The notes below the pieces were generated by a model. That model worked only from the letters and a program-made list of their open reading frames with translations. It searched no databases and was not told the DNA's origin. From NCBI GenBank assembly GCA_964023275.1, contig OZ029928.1, positions 17,751,599-17,815,598 of the forward strand: DNA of 64,000 nt, in the 5' to 3' direction. Shown here piece after piece: positions 10,576 through 21,997 of the stretch. The DNA is from Norana najaformis (lineage: Eukaryota; Annelida; Clitellata; Crassiclitellata; Hormogastridae). The number at the start of each line of letters is the position of its first letter. The first letter of the stretch is position 1. The translations under genes and the position numbers were made by a program.

Positions 10576-11586
10576 TCACATAACAAGTATTCTGTATTCG
10601 AAATAGAGCTGGCTGAGGTTCCCTTCGTCGGCCATTCTCTCAAGTGCACCGTCCACTGTTTCATCCTACAGAGACAAGAGCAAAATTACAAAATCATATT
10701 TTAAGGTTGTTCAAAGCCAGTGCAGTGACTGTAATGCAGGGATATTGTGTTGGTAAGCAGTATTTGTCATGGCCCTTGTCATGGAATTTGGAAATCAATT
10801 AAGTTTTTTTAGATCTTTCATCGTGATACCTTTGAAAAGTGAATATCAGTAGTCTGGCCAACTAGAAACCAGGTCCACACATGCCACAATATACAGCAAT
10901 TGAAGCAACACATGGAATTTGGTGCTCAGCCAGGGTCAATTACTTATAATGTAAATTATCAGATTATTGATAAAGTAAAATCTTATACTGTATTAATCTG
11001 TATTTATTTTAAAAAATTGAAAGATTCACTTTGTTAAATATTTTCTTCAATCTCTCTTGGATGCAGTGTGGTAAGTAAAACTCTAGAAATAAATAGCCCC
11101 TTTTATTAACTTCTCAATGGATATGCCGGCATAAATTTCTAAATGGGTGTAAACCAAGGCACGATGAGTTTGTAACTTACAAGAAGCAATAAAATGCTAA
11201 CTTCAGCTGCAATGAATAAAACAGAGCATACAACCAAGAAACAGGTAGCATGTGAAAGAATACTCATCCAAAGAATGGCCAATGCATTGTGAACTGGATC
11301 AGCGCAGAAATGACAAGTATGTCTTAAAACACAGTAACATGCCAACTAACTCAGGATAGACTAAAAGAGACTAAAAAGCATGCTACATTGCAAATGGCAA
11401 CATTTATCAACTTTAAAAGGAACTGAGACATCAACATACCTTCATCATAGTCTTTAGTAATGTTGTTAAGAAGGTCCCGAGTTAAAGTCGATGAAGCGGC
11501 TAAATTTAGTATCCTTTCCTTCATCTGCTGAAATTCAACAGTCAACGACTTTTCAGCAGAGGTTACAGCCAAAATTCCTCTCCAAT
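10576..11586 (-). CDS. Putative 3' end of a host gene, three exons
   Basis: Exons on the minus strand: 11586-11440 (147 nt), 11206-11181 (26 nt) and 10665-10576 (90 nt, ending in TGA). Splice sites: GTTTTAG before the first; GAAG/GTATGT after it; TTCATTGCAG and GTAAGT around the micro-exon; CTTGTCTCTGTAG before the last. Phases fit: the first exon leaves one base, the micro-exon supplies 26, and the last starts in phase 0. The encoded tail includes SLTVEFQQMKERILNLAASS, TRDLLNNITKDYDE, AEVSILLLL and ERMADEGNLSQLYFEYRILV, probably helical. I do not recognise the family. The first exon needs an upstream partner ending in phase 1; the exon at 58040-57956 would fit. The stop codon abuts a LINE insertion, so the original C-terminus could be altered. 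No transcript evidence is available, so this remains a model. Confidence 0.5.
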
Positions 11587-11714
11587 CTAAAACAACACAG
11601 TCATGCTTGAGAAATAAGCATCACAAATTGCCTAATTGCCATTTGCAGCAACTGACTAGTAAGTGCAACTGGCCTTTGGCATTTTAAAAACATGCTCTGT
11701 GTAACTGAAAGAAA

Positions 11715-11790
11715 AGCAGCTAAAGTTAGTATCCTTCCCTTCATCTGCTGAAATTCAAGTGATGGATGTAACTGAAAGAAAAGCAAGACT
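11715..11790 (-). pseudogene. Partial duplicate of the exon at 11586-11440
   Basis: The minus strand repeats GAATTTCAGCAGATGAAGG and AGGATACTAACTTTAGC from the neighbouring exon (encoding EFQQMKGRILTLAA) and is flanked on both sides by TTTTCTTTCAGTTACA. It lacks the rest of the exon and a donor site, so it looks like a decayed partial exon duplication. Confidence 0.5.
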
Positions 11791-11799
11791 CCCAGCCTG

Positions 11800-12676
11800 T
11801 TAAAAGCTGCTATAAAAATGTCCTTTTCACTTTACCATATCTTACCCTTTCTTTTTACCATCTAACCTTACACATACAACTGCAATTGAGATTTTAAAAA
11901 CTACACAAGTCAGTAGTTGAGAAGACATTTAGCACCACTCTACTGAAACTTCACAAAGCACTACACACTGTCCTCCAGCAGCAGTTCAGGTTGAATGGCA
12001 ATGCATGTAATATGCACCCCTAATTTTATTTTAAAAAGGAAAACAACTAACCCAGCTTTATGTGGATGAGTCCACAGCGTTTTTAATAAGGGATTTCTTG
12101 ACCGCCTGGATCGAATGGATGCTTCAAGATGACCTGTATGCGACACTGGATTACAGAACCTCTCCTGTGAAACAGTACAGAAGAAATTTCTGTAACGTGC
12201 AAAAAAGTAATGTGTTCATGGAAGTATTGCCAATGTTAAGGTTTTGCAGTCTTGGACATATTCACTCCCAACTTCCTCTCCTCTTCAATCGCTTTCAATA
12301 CCATAAGTATTATCTCCCATTGTATTCTATGCCCCATATGCCTCACCAAGCACTTGCCACATTAAAAAATGAAATGAGCAACCTCTTCAGTGTTTTGAAA
12401 AACTTGAAATTGACAGATTAAGATAAGTAAGCTATAACCTTCTAGGATAAAGTAGAAAACAAAAATTAAATCAAAGAGCAGCAAGGTAAAAACTGTCCTA
12501 AATAGTACTTACATCACGGAAAACTGGAAATGAGTCTGTAATGGATCTAGCCATTGCAAACTTCTCCTCTTTACCTGGCCGGTCTTGTCTAAATACAACG
12601 GTAAAAAAATTTGTATTTCAAAATCACGTCTTTAATTGTAATATCATGCCTAAACAAAATAAAGACAAGGTTTTTG
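11800..12676. other. AT-rich sequence with uncertain open frames
   Basis: A 119-codon plus-strand frame lies at 12062-12421 and weaker minus-strand frames overlap it; neither shows a domain or convincing splice sites. Possibly intron or old degenerate sequence. Confidence 0.35.
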
Positions 12677-12930
12677 GGCATACTTATAGTATCGGGGACC
12701 GCTCTAATTTGGGACGAGGCTTTCGGCCTGGCTTCTGCCTACTGTGATTGGTTGTAGTTTCTGCTAAAATGACTTTCTCCAAGCTAAGCACTATTTGCAA
12801 ACATCAATTAAACGTTATTAAAAATTTACAAAGCCGCAATAACCCTTACTTTTACCCCAACCCTTTTTAAACACCAAGCATTAGAATCCATGTTTATTTA
12901 CTTAACGGTCCCCGATACTATAAGTATGCC
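12677..12930. mobile_element. Small inverted-repeat element (MITE-like), 254 bp
   Basis: The ends are perfect 25-bp terminal inverted repeats: 12677-12701 starts GGCATACTTATAGTATCGGG, and 12906-12930 is its exact complement. The interior has no transposase frame. No clear target-site duplication is visible, so the superfamily is unassigned. The perfect arms suggest either recent origin or conversion between arms. Confidence 0.75.
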
Positions 12931-13511
12931 GGTATTTGAGGCAGAGCTACATGATATTGAAAGAAAGGTTTTAGTGGTCTCTATTTCACAATACCCTTAT
13001 CACGCAAATCACACATCAGGTTTGGGATTAATTTCAGCCATACTGGAATGATTTGGGTCAACAGTCCCTGAACTACCTTCACATTCCATTCTAACGCCTA
13101 CTGGAGATCTGGAAACTATATGCACCATGGGTTTTATATGAGACCTTACAATGTGAAGAAACAGATTGAATAGTTTACGGAAAGAACTTTGCACGGCCTA
13201 CAAGGCACATGGATTCGCAGCTCGCCAACATTATTGTCTTTGCAAACGGGCTCTGAAAAGTGGGTAAAATGGCTCGCAAATGTCACATATGTAACAAACA
13301 TTTTAAAAACACAATAACATAAATCTGAAGAAAAACAGAATAAGAATTACGGTTAAATAGTTTTGCTTTCAATCCGGCGAGCACCAAACACAAAAGAACG
13401 AAACTTCGCGCCGGACCACGCGTGGCTAAAACGAAAACGACAGATTGCGGCAGATACGCCCGTCTGCATGACGTCATATTATTCTACTGTAAAATGAATA
13501 TGCATCATGTA
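12931..13511. other. Unique sequence, no firm gene
   Basis: A 61-codon minus-strand frame at 13009-13194 has no recognisable domain. At 13268-13321 a short plus-strand frame reads MARKCHICNKHFKN and then stops; it resembles half a C2H2 zinc finger but is too short to call. A perfect CRE palindrome lies at 13469-13476. Confidence 0.35.
13469..13476. promoter_or_regulatory. CRE palindrome TGACGTCA
   Basis: A full CREB/ATF consensus octamer in unique, moderately GC-rich sequence. A single 8-mer can occur by chance. Confidence 0.25.
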
Positions 13512-13651
13512 TCGTAATCGTAATCGTAATTCCGAGATTTCTACAGTGCCCAACGAAAGCCGTGCCGCGGAGACCAGCTTATTCACAGGCGCTCAGTCAA
13601 AACAAAATCGATAGGCAAAAAGGCTCCGGTTCCAGGTCAAGATCCAAAAGT
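13512..13651 (-). mobile_element. LINE 3' end, family 1, 5'-truncated
   Basis: Minus-strand 3' UTR with CTGAGCGCCTGTGAATAAGC and an (ATTACG)n tail of three units at the low-coordinate end. Confidence 0.8.
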
Positions 13652-13800
13652 GAACATCTTTACTTAACGCAGAAAACACCAAAATCATAGAAAACAAAAA
13701 TTAACTGACACATGAAAGAGCACCATTGTTCAGAAGTCGGAAAAATCAAGCTCGTTGCGCATAGGACATGAAGTCATGAAACTGGCTATACAATTGGTGA

Positions 13801-14070
13801 ATGGTGCTATCGGGTCGGCATCTCGCTGGCGGCTCATATAAGCGTTTACGATTACCACAAAATCTAATGCTAAAAAATGTTTATTTCAGCCGGGATTTAA
13901 ACCGTTTGTTCAGTCAGATATTAAAATTTAAGAGACATTTTCCGTTCGAGTCCGTTTCTGCTGACTTTACTGAGTCAACCGAAATCGTGTGCTTCACTGG
14001 TTTCGATTATTTCATTCATGCGTATACGAAATTCACTGCATCGAGCGACCAGTATTTTCCATGTGCTTAA
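13801..14070 (+). CDS. Hypothetical small ORF, 89 codons
   Basis: ATG at 13801, TAA at 14068-14070. The product starts MVLSGRHLAGGSYKRLRLPQ and contains FKRHFPFESVSADFTESTEI, which looks like ordinary non-repetitive protein composition. An acceptor-like TTTATTTCAG lies at about 13879-13888, so the downstream part could be an exon. No domain recognised; a chance ORF is quite possible. Confidence 0.2.
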   Translation: MVLSGRHLAGGSYKRLRLPQNLMLKNVYFSRDLNRLFSQILKFKRHFPFESVSADFTESTEIVCFTGFDYFIHAYTKFTASSDQYFPCA

Positions 14071-14320
14071 TCCGTAAACCTATAGATTTGGACTGTCAAG
14101 CTGACTCCAAAAATTTCGAGCCACATACTGTCGTCTAGGATATTTCTGAAATCGGACATTGTACTTACGTCAAATTCGGGGTCACTTTGGGTGTCTCTGA
14201 ATGGCAGTAACAGTTTAACTATATAAACTGCATATTTTGTGACATGTTTGTGTTTGCCTTATATTAACATACTAAAAGATCCATTTTCTAGCAACAAATT
14301 TATGCCTCCTTTAAAGAAGA
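14071..14320. other. Unique sequence, no gene seen
   Basis: No notable open frame or repeat. Confidence 0.35.
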
Positions 14321-14324
14321 AATA

Positions 14325-14492
14325 TTAGTCCACGTTGGTGTTGCATTAAAAATCCACATTGAGTGTTGCATATTTTTTGCTACACTTAGTGTTGCACAAA
14401 AATGTCCACACTTTGTTGCACAAACATCCACATTAGTGTTGCAAAATCCGCTCAACATTAGATGTAGACAAAGTGGTCTACACTTTTTCTTA
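14325..14492. repeat. Second array of CCACATTAGTGTTGCA-type units
   Basis: Units such as TCCACATTGAGTGTTGCA and TCCACATTAGTGTTGCA recur about every 22-27 bp and end in GATGTAGAC and GGTCTACACTTTTT. Motifs and spacing are those of the upstream part of the 9235-9620 array, about 5 kb away. Confidence 0.8.
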
Positions 14493-14512
14493 CAGAGTAT
14501 GCTGATGCTGTA

Positions 14513-14612
14513 ATCCAAAATTAACCAAAGGTAATTCAGAGGTAAATATAGTATACCTGTAATAACACATCATCCCAAATATAGGTTCTAATCCAAAACT
14601 AAACCAAAGATA
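14513..14612 (+). repeat. Isolated copy of the 79-bp minisatellite unit
   Basis: Carries CCAAAGGTAATTCAGAGG, CCTGTAATAACACATCATCC and AATATAGGTTCTAATCC in the order and orientation of the 17235-17790 array. Confidence 0.85.
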
Positions 14613-15308
14613 ATGCATGCCACCTCTAGTTTTACCTTTACCGCCTCACAAGTACCTTCAATTTTACCTTTACCCCTTTACACGGCAGGTAAGAAAGTGC
14701 TACCTCTATCTTTACCGCTTCAAGCGAACTTACCAACGAGTTCATCAAGCGTCCAAAGGCACATGGCACTCTTTCTCATCAACATTTCAAAATACAACAA
14801 TCCTCAGCTCTCTCAGATCCGAATCGATCCTCCTTCTCCTCTCGGCTCCAACTCGGAAAAAACAGAGTTAGATCACGAATCAAACGCGTCAGATCAAAAA
14901 ACCCGACTCGAATCTGGAAAACGCCCAAAACATCGAAGCCAGTTTCACGGCCGAACGTAAATTCCGCAACGTCTTAACAAGCAGATGCCATCGACGCGAA
15001 CACGGCAGAAGTCAAAAGTGCACCGGCTTCATCCACAGACAATATAGTGATTACCACTCTCGAAAAATCTCCAAAACGTGTACTCCAGATGTTAGTCAAG
15101 ATGTCAGCGTATACACCGGATCACAAAGTTCTTTCCTTTTCCAGTTAAAATTCCATCAAACGAACCGTAAGACTACTACATCTGATGAAATGATCCGGGT
15201 ATGCTGCCTTGTTGTTTGGGCAAATGTTTGCAGTGAGTTCCAGAATGTACGGCATCATATGAATTTTAATCCATCTGAACTTTGTGAACTTTGTTCTCAG
15301 ACTTCCTG
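14613..15308. other. Unique sequence, no firm gene
   Basis: A 115-codon plus-strand frame at 14613-14960 is Ser/Leu/Pro-rich without a domain. The start of this stretch repeats TTTTACCTTTACC and is low-complexity. Confidence 0.35.
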
Positions 15309-16345
15309 GTGTCAAAGATACCTTCTGTTATATGTCTGTGTTGTCAAAGAAATTCTCAGTTATACCTCTCTGCTGTCAAAAAGACCTTCCGTAATACCTC
15401 ACTGTTGTCAAAAACGACCTTCCGTAATACCTTTCTGCTGTCAAAGATACCTTCCGTAATACCTTTCTGTCGTCAAAGAGACCTTCTGTGATACCTCTCT
15501 GCTGTCAAAGATACCTTCCGTAATACCTTTCTGTTGTCAAAAACGACCTTCCGTAATACCTCTCTGCTGTCAAAGATACCTTCCGTAATACCTTTCTGTT
15601 GTCAAAGATACCTTCCGTAATACCTCTCTGCTGTCAAAAAGACCTTCCGTAATACCTCTCTGCTGTCAAAGATACCTTCCGTAATACCTTTCTGTTGTCA
15701 AAGATACCTTCCGTAATACCTCTCTGCTGTCAAAAAGACCTTCCGTAATACCTCTCTGCTGTCAAAGATACCTTCCGTAATACCTTTCTGTTGTCAAAGA
15801 TACCTTCCGTAATACCTCTCTGCTGTCAAAACGACCTTCCGTAATACCTCTCTGCTGTCAAAGATACCTTCCGTAATACCTTTCTGTTGTCAAAGATACC
15901 TTCCGTAATACCTCTCTGCTGTCAAAAAGACCTTCCGTAATACCTCTCTGCTGTCAAAGATACCTTCCGTAATACCTTTCTGTTGTCAAAGATACCTTCC
16001 GTAATACCTCTCTGCTGTCAAAGATACCTTCCGTAATACCTCTCTGCTGTCAAAGAGACCTTCCGTAGTACCTCTCTGCTGTCAAAGATACCTTCCGTAA
16101 TACCTCTCTGCTGTCAAAGATACCTTCCGTAATACGTTTCTGTTGTCAACGAGATCTTTTGCAATACCTCTCTGCTGTCAAAGATACCTTCCGTAATACC
16201 TCTCTGCTGTCAAAAAGACCTTCCGTAATACCTTTCTGATGTCAAAGATACCTTCCGTAATACCTCTCTGCTGTCAAAAAGACCTTCCGTAATACCTCTC
16301 TGCTGTCAAAGATACCTTCCGTAATACCTTTCTGTTGTTAAAGTG
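15309..16345. repeat. Minisatellite of ~30-bp units, ~33 copies
   Basis: The basic unit is CCTTCCGTAATACC + TCTCTGCTGTCAAAGATA with A/G changes. Variants with TTTCTGTTGTCAAAG and TGTCAAAAAGA alternate to give a higher-order period of roughly 90 bp. Confidence 0.95.
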
Positions 16346-17059
16346 AACTTCAGAATTCTCTTTTGTCAAAGCTTAGGCAACAGTGAAAATTACTTCATGT
16401 CAGCTTCACGACGTGTATATATAAAGACATTTTTATTGCAATTCCTTCTATTCAAAAGACCTCTTCAAGCAAAAATCTCAGGTGTTTTGGCAGGTATGAC
16501 TCACAGCCAATATGCACTTCACGCAAACATCGGCTCCGACTTGTCACTCCGAAAAGTCCACAGCTGAATAATAGAGAACAACCTCAAAACATGCTTCCAA
16601 ATTTAGCGGTTTTTTCCACAGGCACAATTCGTGTAAATCTTGGGAAATACCAACACAGAAAGATTCCGGTAAAAATGAAAATGAAAGTTGTTCCGGCCTG
16701 TACTCACGATTTCCGCCTCATTTTCTGACGGTACCCATATGTGCGACTATTAGGGTAAGGTTAGTGTTACGTGAAAAAATACTTTTCACGTAACGCTATG
16801 CTTATATGGTTAAAAAATCCGATGAAACATGTTGAAAGTTAAATATGCCCGCTTGAAATCGGTTTAACAGACTAGATGACCCTGCTAGCGGGGTTGTTGA
16901 CCTTTTGGTCTCACCTTTCGATGCCTATTAATGTTATTTTACTCTCTGAGTGACGGTAACATCAATTGTTTCTCTACTGCGGTGTTCAATAAACGTCTAG
17001 ATAATCATCACATCAGCTGACTGTGTACCGATTCGTTAAACGCTCAATTCGGTTCATGT
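16346..17059. other. Unique sequence with one strong hairpin
   Basis: No gene recognised. Contains the inverted repeat at 16762-16798. Confidence 0.4.
16762..16798. repeat. Hairpin-forming inverted repeat, 16-bp arms
   Basis: TAGTGTTACGTGAAAA (16762-16777), a 5-base loop AATAC, then TTTTCACGTAACGCTA (16783-16798); one mismatch between the arms. It could be the fused ends of a palindromic element. Confidence 0.85.
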
Positions 17060-17234
17060 AGCAGCAATTCTATACTCTAGGTCTCCCTCTACTGGCAATA
17101 GCAATCCAAAGAAAATAATCCAAAGTCATAGTTAATCCAAATCTAATTCAAAGGTATCAGATGATCCAAAGGCAATAATCCAAAGTCAATCCAAATGTGA
17201 AGCAGAGGCACTCATAAACAACAAATAGCTCAGC
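17060..17234. repeat. Degenerate AATCCAAAG repeats
   Basis: AATCCAAAGTCA, ATCCAAAGGCAATAATCC and similar phrases recur and lead into the 79-bp array. Confidence 0.6.
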
Positions 17235-17790
17235 TGTAATCCAAAACTAACCAAAGGTAATTCAAAGGTAAATATAGGCTACCTGTAATAACACATCATC
17301 CCAAATATAGGTTCTAATCCAGAACTAAACCAAAGGTAATTCAAAGGTAAATATAGGCTACCTGTAATAACACATCATCCCAAATATAGGTTCTAATCCA
17401 GAACTAAACCAAAGGTAATTCAAAGGTAAATATAGGCTACCTGTAATAACACATCATCCCAAATATAGGTTCTAATCCAGAACTAAACCAAAGGTAATTC
17501 AAAGGTAAATATAGGCTACCTGTAATAACACATCATCCCAAATATAGGTTCTAATCCAGAACTAAACCAAAGATAATTCAAAGGTAAATATAGGCTACCT
17601 GTAATAACACATCATCCCAAATATAGGTTCTAATCCAGAACTAAACCAAAGATAATTCAAAGGTAAATATAGTCTACCTGTAACAACACATCATCCCAAC
17701 TATAGGTTCTAATCCAAAACTAAACCAAAGGTAATTCAAAGGTAAATATAAGCTAATAACATATCATCCCAATATAGGTTCTAAAAAGCT
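17235..17790 (+). repeat. Minisatellite, 79-bp unit, ~7 copies
   Basis: CTAAACCAAAGGTAAT begins units at 17325, 17404, 17483, 17562, 17641 and 17720, exactly 79 bp apart. Each contains CTACCTGTAATAACACATC and ATATAGGTTCTAATCC. Confidence 0.95.
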
Positions 17791-18002
17791 TACTATGTAA
17801 AACTAGTTCAGGACAATCCAAATGTAAGTGGAACATAATTCAAACGTGATGTAAATGTACTACAGCAGAAAACCAAATGTAATCACACTGTAATCCTACA
17901 TCCCGTAAACTTCTCACTGCAGAAGGAACTACACCATTACCTCATTACAGCCGACTTCATTAAAATAACACAATAATCTACACCATGACCTCAAGAATGC
18001 AG

Positions 18003-18130
18003 CTTGATTTTGGAGCGCTATCGGTTGATGCCTTGTTCATTAGATATCACCATGACATAAGTTACAAATAACGATAATAATAATAATAATATTAATAATA
18101 ACAATAATAATAATAATATCCAGTTATCAT
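18003..18130 (+). mobile_element. Retroelement 3' end, family 4, with (AAT)n tail
   Basis: GGAGCGCTATCGGTTGATGCC and TTCATTAGATAT precede a GATAATAATAAT run. The same core occurs at 26403 (+), 39990 (-) and 40398 (-). Confidence 0.6.
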
Positions 18131-19557
<1,427 letters not shown>

Positions 19558-19981
19558 TGCTTGAATAGTCCTGTCTAATTATTTCAGAAGGTCGTAATAA
19601 TATCAGGACATAGGCAACAGTGACTGTTTTATTACTACTAGACAGTTGATGGTATGACATACGTTAGTACCAGCTGTGTCTAGACATTTCTTTCTCGAGT
19701 ATAATGTCTACATCTGTTTCCAACTTGACCCAGTAAACAATGCACTGTTTGTCTAAGCTGAGGTGCCGCCCAGTATACTTGGTCAAACTCCTCTGTACGG
19801 ACCGTCAGACAATGAAGATGCCTTCCGGAATGTCCTAAGTCCGTTCCCCCCAACACACTAGCAAGTTCAAGGGGTGCAAATCAACCACGGTCTCTCCTGC
19901 CTAATTTGGAAGGAGGGTTATGCTTTTGCACAGGTACAATCGATATGGTAGAGCACGCGAATTAGTAGGTGTTTCTACTAA
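19558..19981. other. Unique sequence, no gene seen
   Basis: No open frame of note. Contains TAGACAGTTG and GTCTAGACA phrases of the diverged CAGACA group. Confidence 0.35.
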
Positions 19982-20223
19982 TTATTAATTAGTGTAGTGG
20001 TGTAGTGGTATGGTCGGTGCCTCGTAGCCACTGAGTCGCGGGTTCGAATCTGCCTCAAGCCCACTGCATGGCGACCTTGGAGAAGTTGCTCATCCAAAAT
20101 TGTCTGTGAGGAAGGCAACGGGAAACCAACTCACTCATCTCATCATCCCCGGGTGGCATAAAGCCAATGGACCTGCCTTTGGGCAGAGAAATTATCATCA
20201 TCATTAATTATTTATTAATTAGT
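19982..20223 (+). mobile_element. tRNA-derived SINE, family E, with 12-bp target duplication
   Basis: The body (19994-20211) begins with a tRNA-like head: A-box-like TGGTGTAGTGGTATGG and B box GGTTCGAATC. It ends CCTTTGGGCAGAGAAATTAT and a short CATCATCAT tail. TTATTAATTAGT occurs at both 19982-19993 and 20212-20223, a perfect target-site duplication marking a fairly young insertion. RNA polymerase III would transcribe such an element; its partner LINE is not identified. Confidence 0.88.
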
Positions 20224-20313
20224 AAGTGTTTTTACAGTGCAGACAAAAAAACTCTGTCGTGTAGGACTGGAGTCAGTCAGTAACTTTATAGAACTCTTAA
20301 AAGTAGCTTGCTA

Positions 20314-20785
20314 TCGTAAGCGTAATCGTAATCCCGAGATCTCTACAGCGCCCAACGAAAGCCACGTCACGGGGACCTGCTTATTTCACAGGCGCTCAGT
20401 CAAAGCAAAACGGATAGGCAAAAAGGGTTCGGTTCCAGGTCAAGATCGAAAAGTCAGGCAGAGAGACAGCGTGCCATCTACGGTGGGTGGTGTTTGGGAT
20501 TGTACCAGAAAGAGAGGTAAGAGGAAGAAGGGGAGTCAGGATAGGATCTGTCAAAAATGAATGCTACTTATGGAATAAACTTATTCCCAGGCGCTCAGTC
20601 AAAAGAAAATCGATAGGCAAAAAGGGTTCGGTTCCAGGTCAAGATCGAAAAGTCAGGAAGAGAGACAGCGTGGCAGCTACGGTGGGTGGTGTTTGGGATT
20701 GGAGCGGAGAGAGGGATAAGAGGAAGAAGGGCAGCCAGGATAGGATCTGTGAAAGAGGAACGCTACTTATGGTGGTGAATAAACT
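20314..20785 (-). mobile_element. LINE 3' end, family 1, with internal tandem duplication
   Basis: Two head-to-tail minus-strand copies: 20314-20560 has the (ATTACG)n tail and the full 3' UTR; 20578-20785 lacks the last part. Both have ATAGGATCTGT followed by a GCTACTTATGG flank, so the second arose by local duplication, not by a second insertion. Confidence 0.82.
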
Positions 20786-21190
20786 GTAATTACAATTACA
20801 ATTAAAACGGTCGCCAAAGACAACCTTACGAGGAGGTATCAATGTATTTCTACTGGGAAACCCAACGACACAAGATGCTGCCCACCTATCTGTCTGGGTC
20901 AGATACCCCCTGGCAACCCAATCCAAACAAGGGGGCTTTCTTCTCAAGCCCCCTCCCAAGAACAAATTGAAGACAGCGTAAACAAAGGGCGACCCATCCC
21001 CCAGACATGCGACACCCCACACTTCTGTAAGACATTTCGCGTTCTCACAAGTCATGTCCGGTATCACCAGCTACTAGTGTTTCGCTGTCCACATATGTAA
21101 ACACGGACGGCTATGATAACAGAACCGGCATTTCTTCTCCAGCCATATTTCATAACTGACTTGACATCTGTTTTAAGTAAGTGAAGCATC
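20786..21190. other. Unique sequence, no firm gene
   Basis: A minus-strand frame of 142 codons at 20639-21067 runs out of the LINE into unique sequence. No domain is visible and it is probably fortuitous. Confidence 0.35.
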
Positions 21191-21722
21191 TAATATCATC
21201 CCACAAGTGACACGTAGGATAGGCACTCATTTCCTTTTCTTTAGGCCCTTGAGCCGGCAATGGACGAATCCCAAGGTCCTGGAGACGTGGCCAGTGCATC
21301 GCAGAACTTACCGTTTACTTCCCAGCCTATGTAAAGTAAAGTATCCCATATCCCACAAGTGAGACGTAGGGGAGGCGCTCATCTCATTTTCTAGGCCCTT
21401 AAGCCGGCAATGGAGGAATCCCAATGTCCTGGAGACGTGGCCAGTGCATCGCAGGACTTGCCGTTTACTTCCAAGCTTACGCCGGTACCAAATTATAGTG
21501 TAACTGTAATCACGACAATTTGTACAGCATCCTCGGTAGCAACCTACTTCAAGGGTGTTTCACGATGTCCAATATCGGCGCACACAACAATAAATGAAAA
21601 CTGGACTGCTTCGTAACAGAGACACGGTGTGCGCAAACAATTTACCCAGGGTCGTTCCACGGAGTCGAACCCGCAACCGCACGATCATTGACCAAACGCG
21701 CTACCGCTAGACCACCGTGCCA
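21191..21722 (-). mobile_element. SINE family B, dimeric copy with an internal insertion
   Basis: On the minus strand a full unit (tRNA-like head with B-box GGGTTCGACTCCGTG near 21655-21670, body, (TTTAC)n tail) is followed, with the join TTTACTTTACATAGGCTGGG, by a second headless body ending at 21191. About 120 bp of unrelated DNA at about 21491-21610 interrupts the first unit. The same head-body-body join occurs at 23.75 kb. Confidence 0.8.
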
Positions 21723-21770
21723 GCTAATATAACCGTCTGTTTTCGGAATAGAGAAATCAGAGAGGGTTAA

Positions 21771-21974
21771 ATGGCAAAGGAAATGGATGAGCATTCATCG
21801 CTGAAACCCGAAACTTCGGCATCTGTCAACAAAGATGGCAGAACGAGAAGTCGGGGTAAAGTTTCTCAGGGACAATTGTCGACTAGTTGCTCCCTGCCAC
21901 AATCACCCACGCCGACTTGCTTACCGCCTCAACGAAAACTGTCGCCACCCGATGCGTTTGGCACCCGCAAAAGG
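21771..21974 (+). CDS. Putative first coding exon of an unknown gene
   Basis: ATG at 21771 in a fair Kozak context (A at -3, G at +4). 68 codons start MAKEMDEHSSLKPETSASVN and end in a Ser/Pro/Thr- and Arg-rich stretch with QSPTPTCLPPQRKLSPPDAF. A possible donor, AAAAGG/GTAAAC, follows at 21975; without splicing the frame stops at 21993-21995. No further exon was identified, and LINE and SINE fragments begin about 25 bp downstream. No domain recognised; a disordered N-terminus is plausible. Confidence 0.28.
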
Positions 21975-21997
21975 GTAAACTGTAACGGGTCGTAGCA

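Noticed and set aside
13268-13321. C2H2 zinc-finger gene start (MARKCHICNKHFKN)
   Set aside because: The frame stops after 17 codons and no donor follows; only half a finger is present.
1381-17790. CRISPR-like arrays (43-, 58-, 79- and 30-bp regular repeats)
   Set aside because: Units are contiguous tandem repeats without unique spacers, in a eukaryotic context.
20639-21067. 142-codon minus frame
   Set aside because: It runs out of frame through a LINE 3' UTR and continues by chance.
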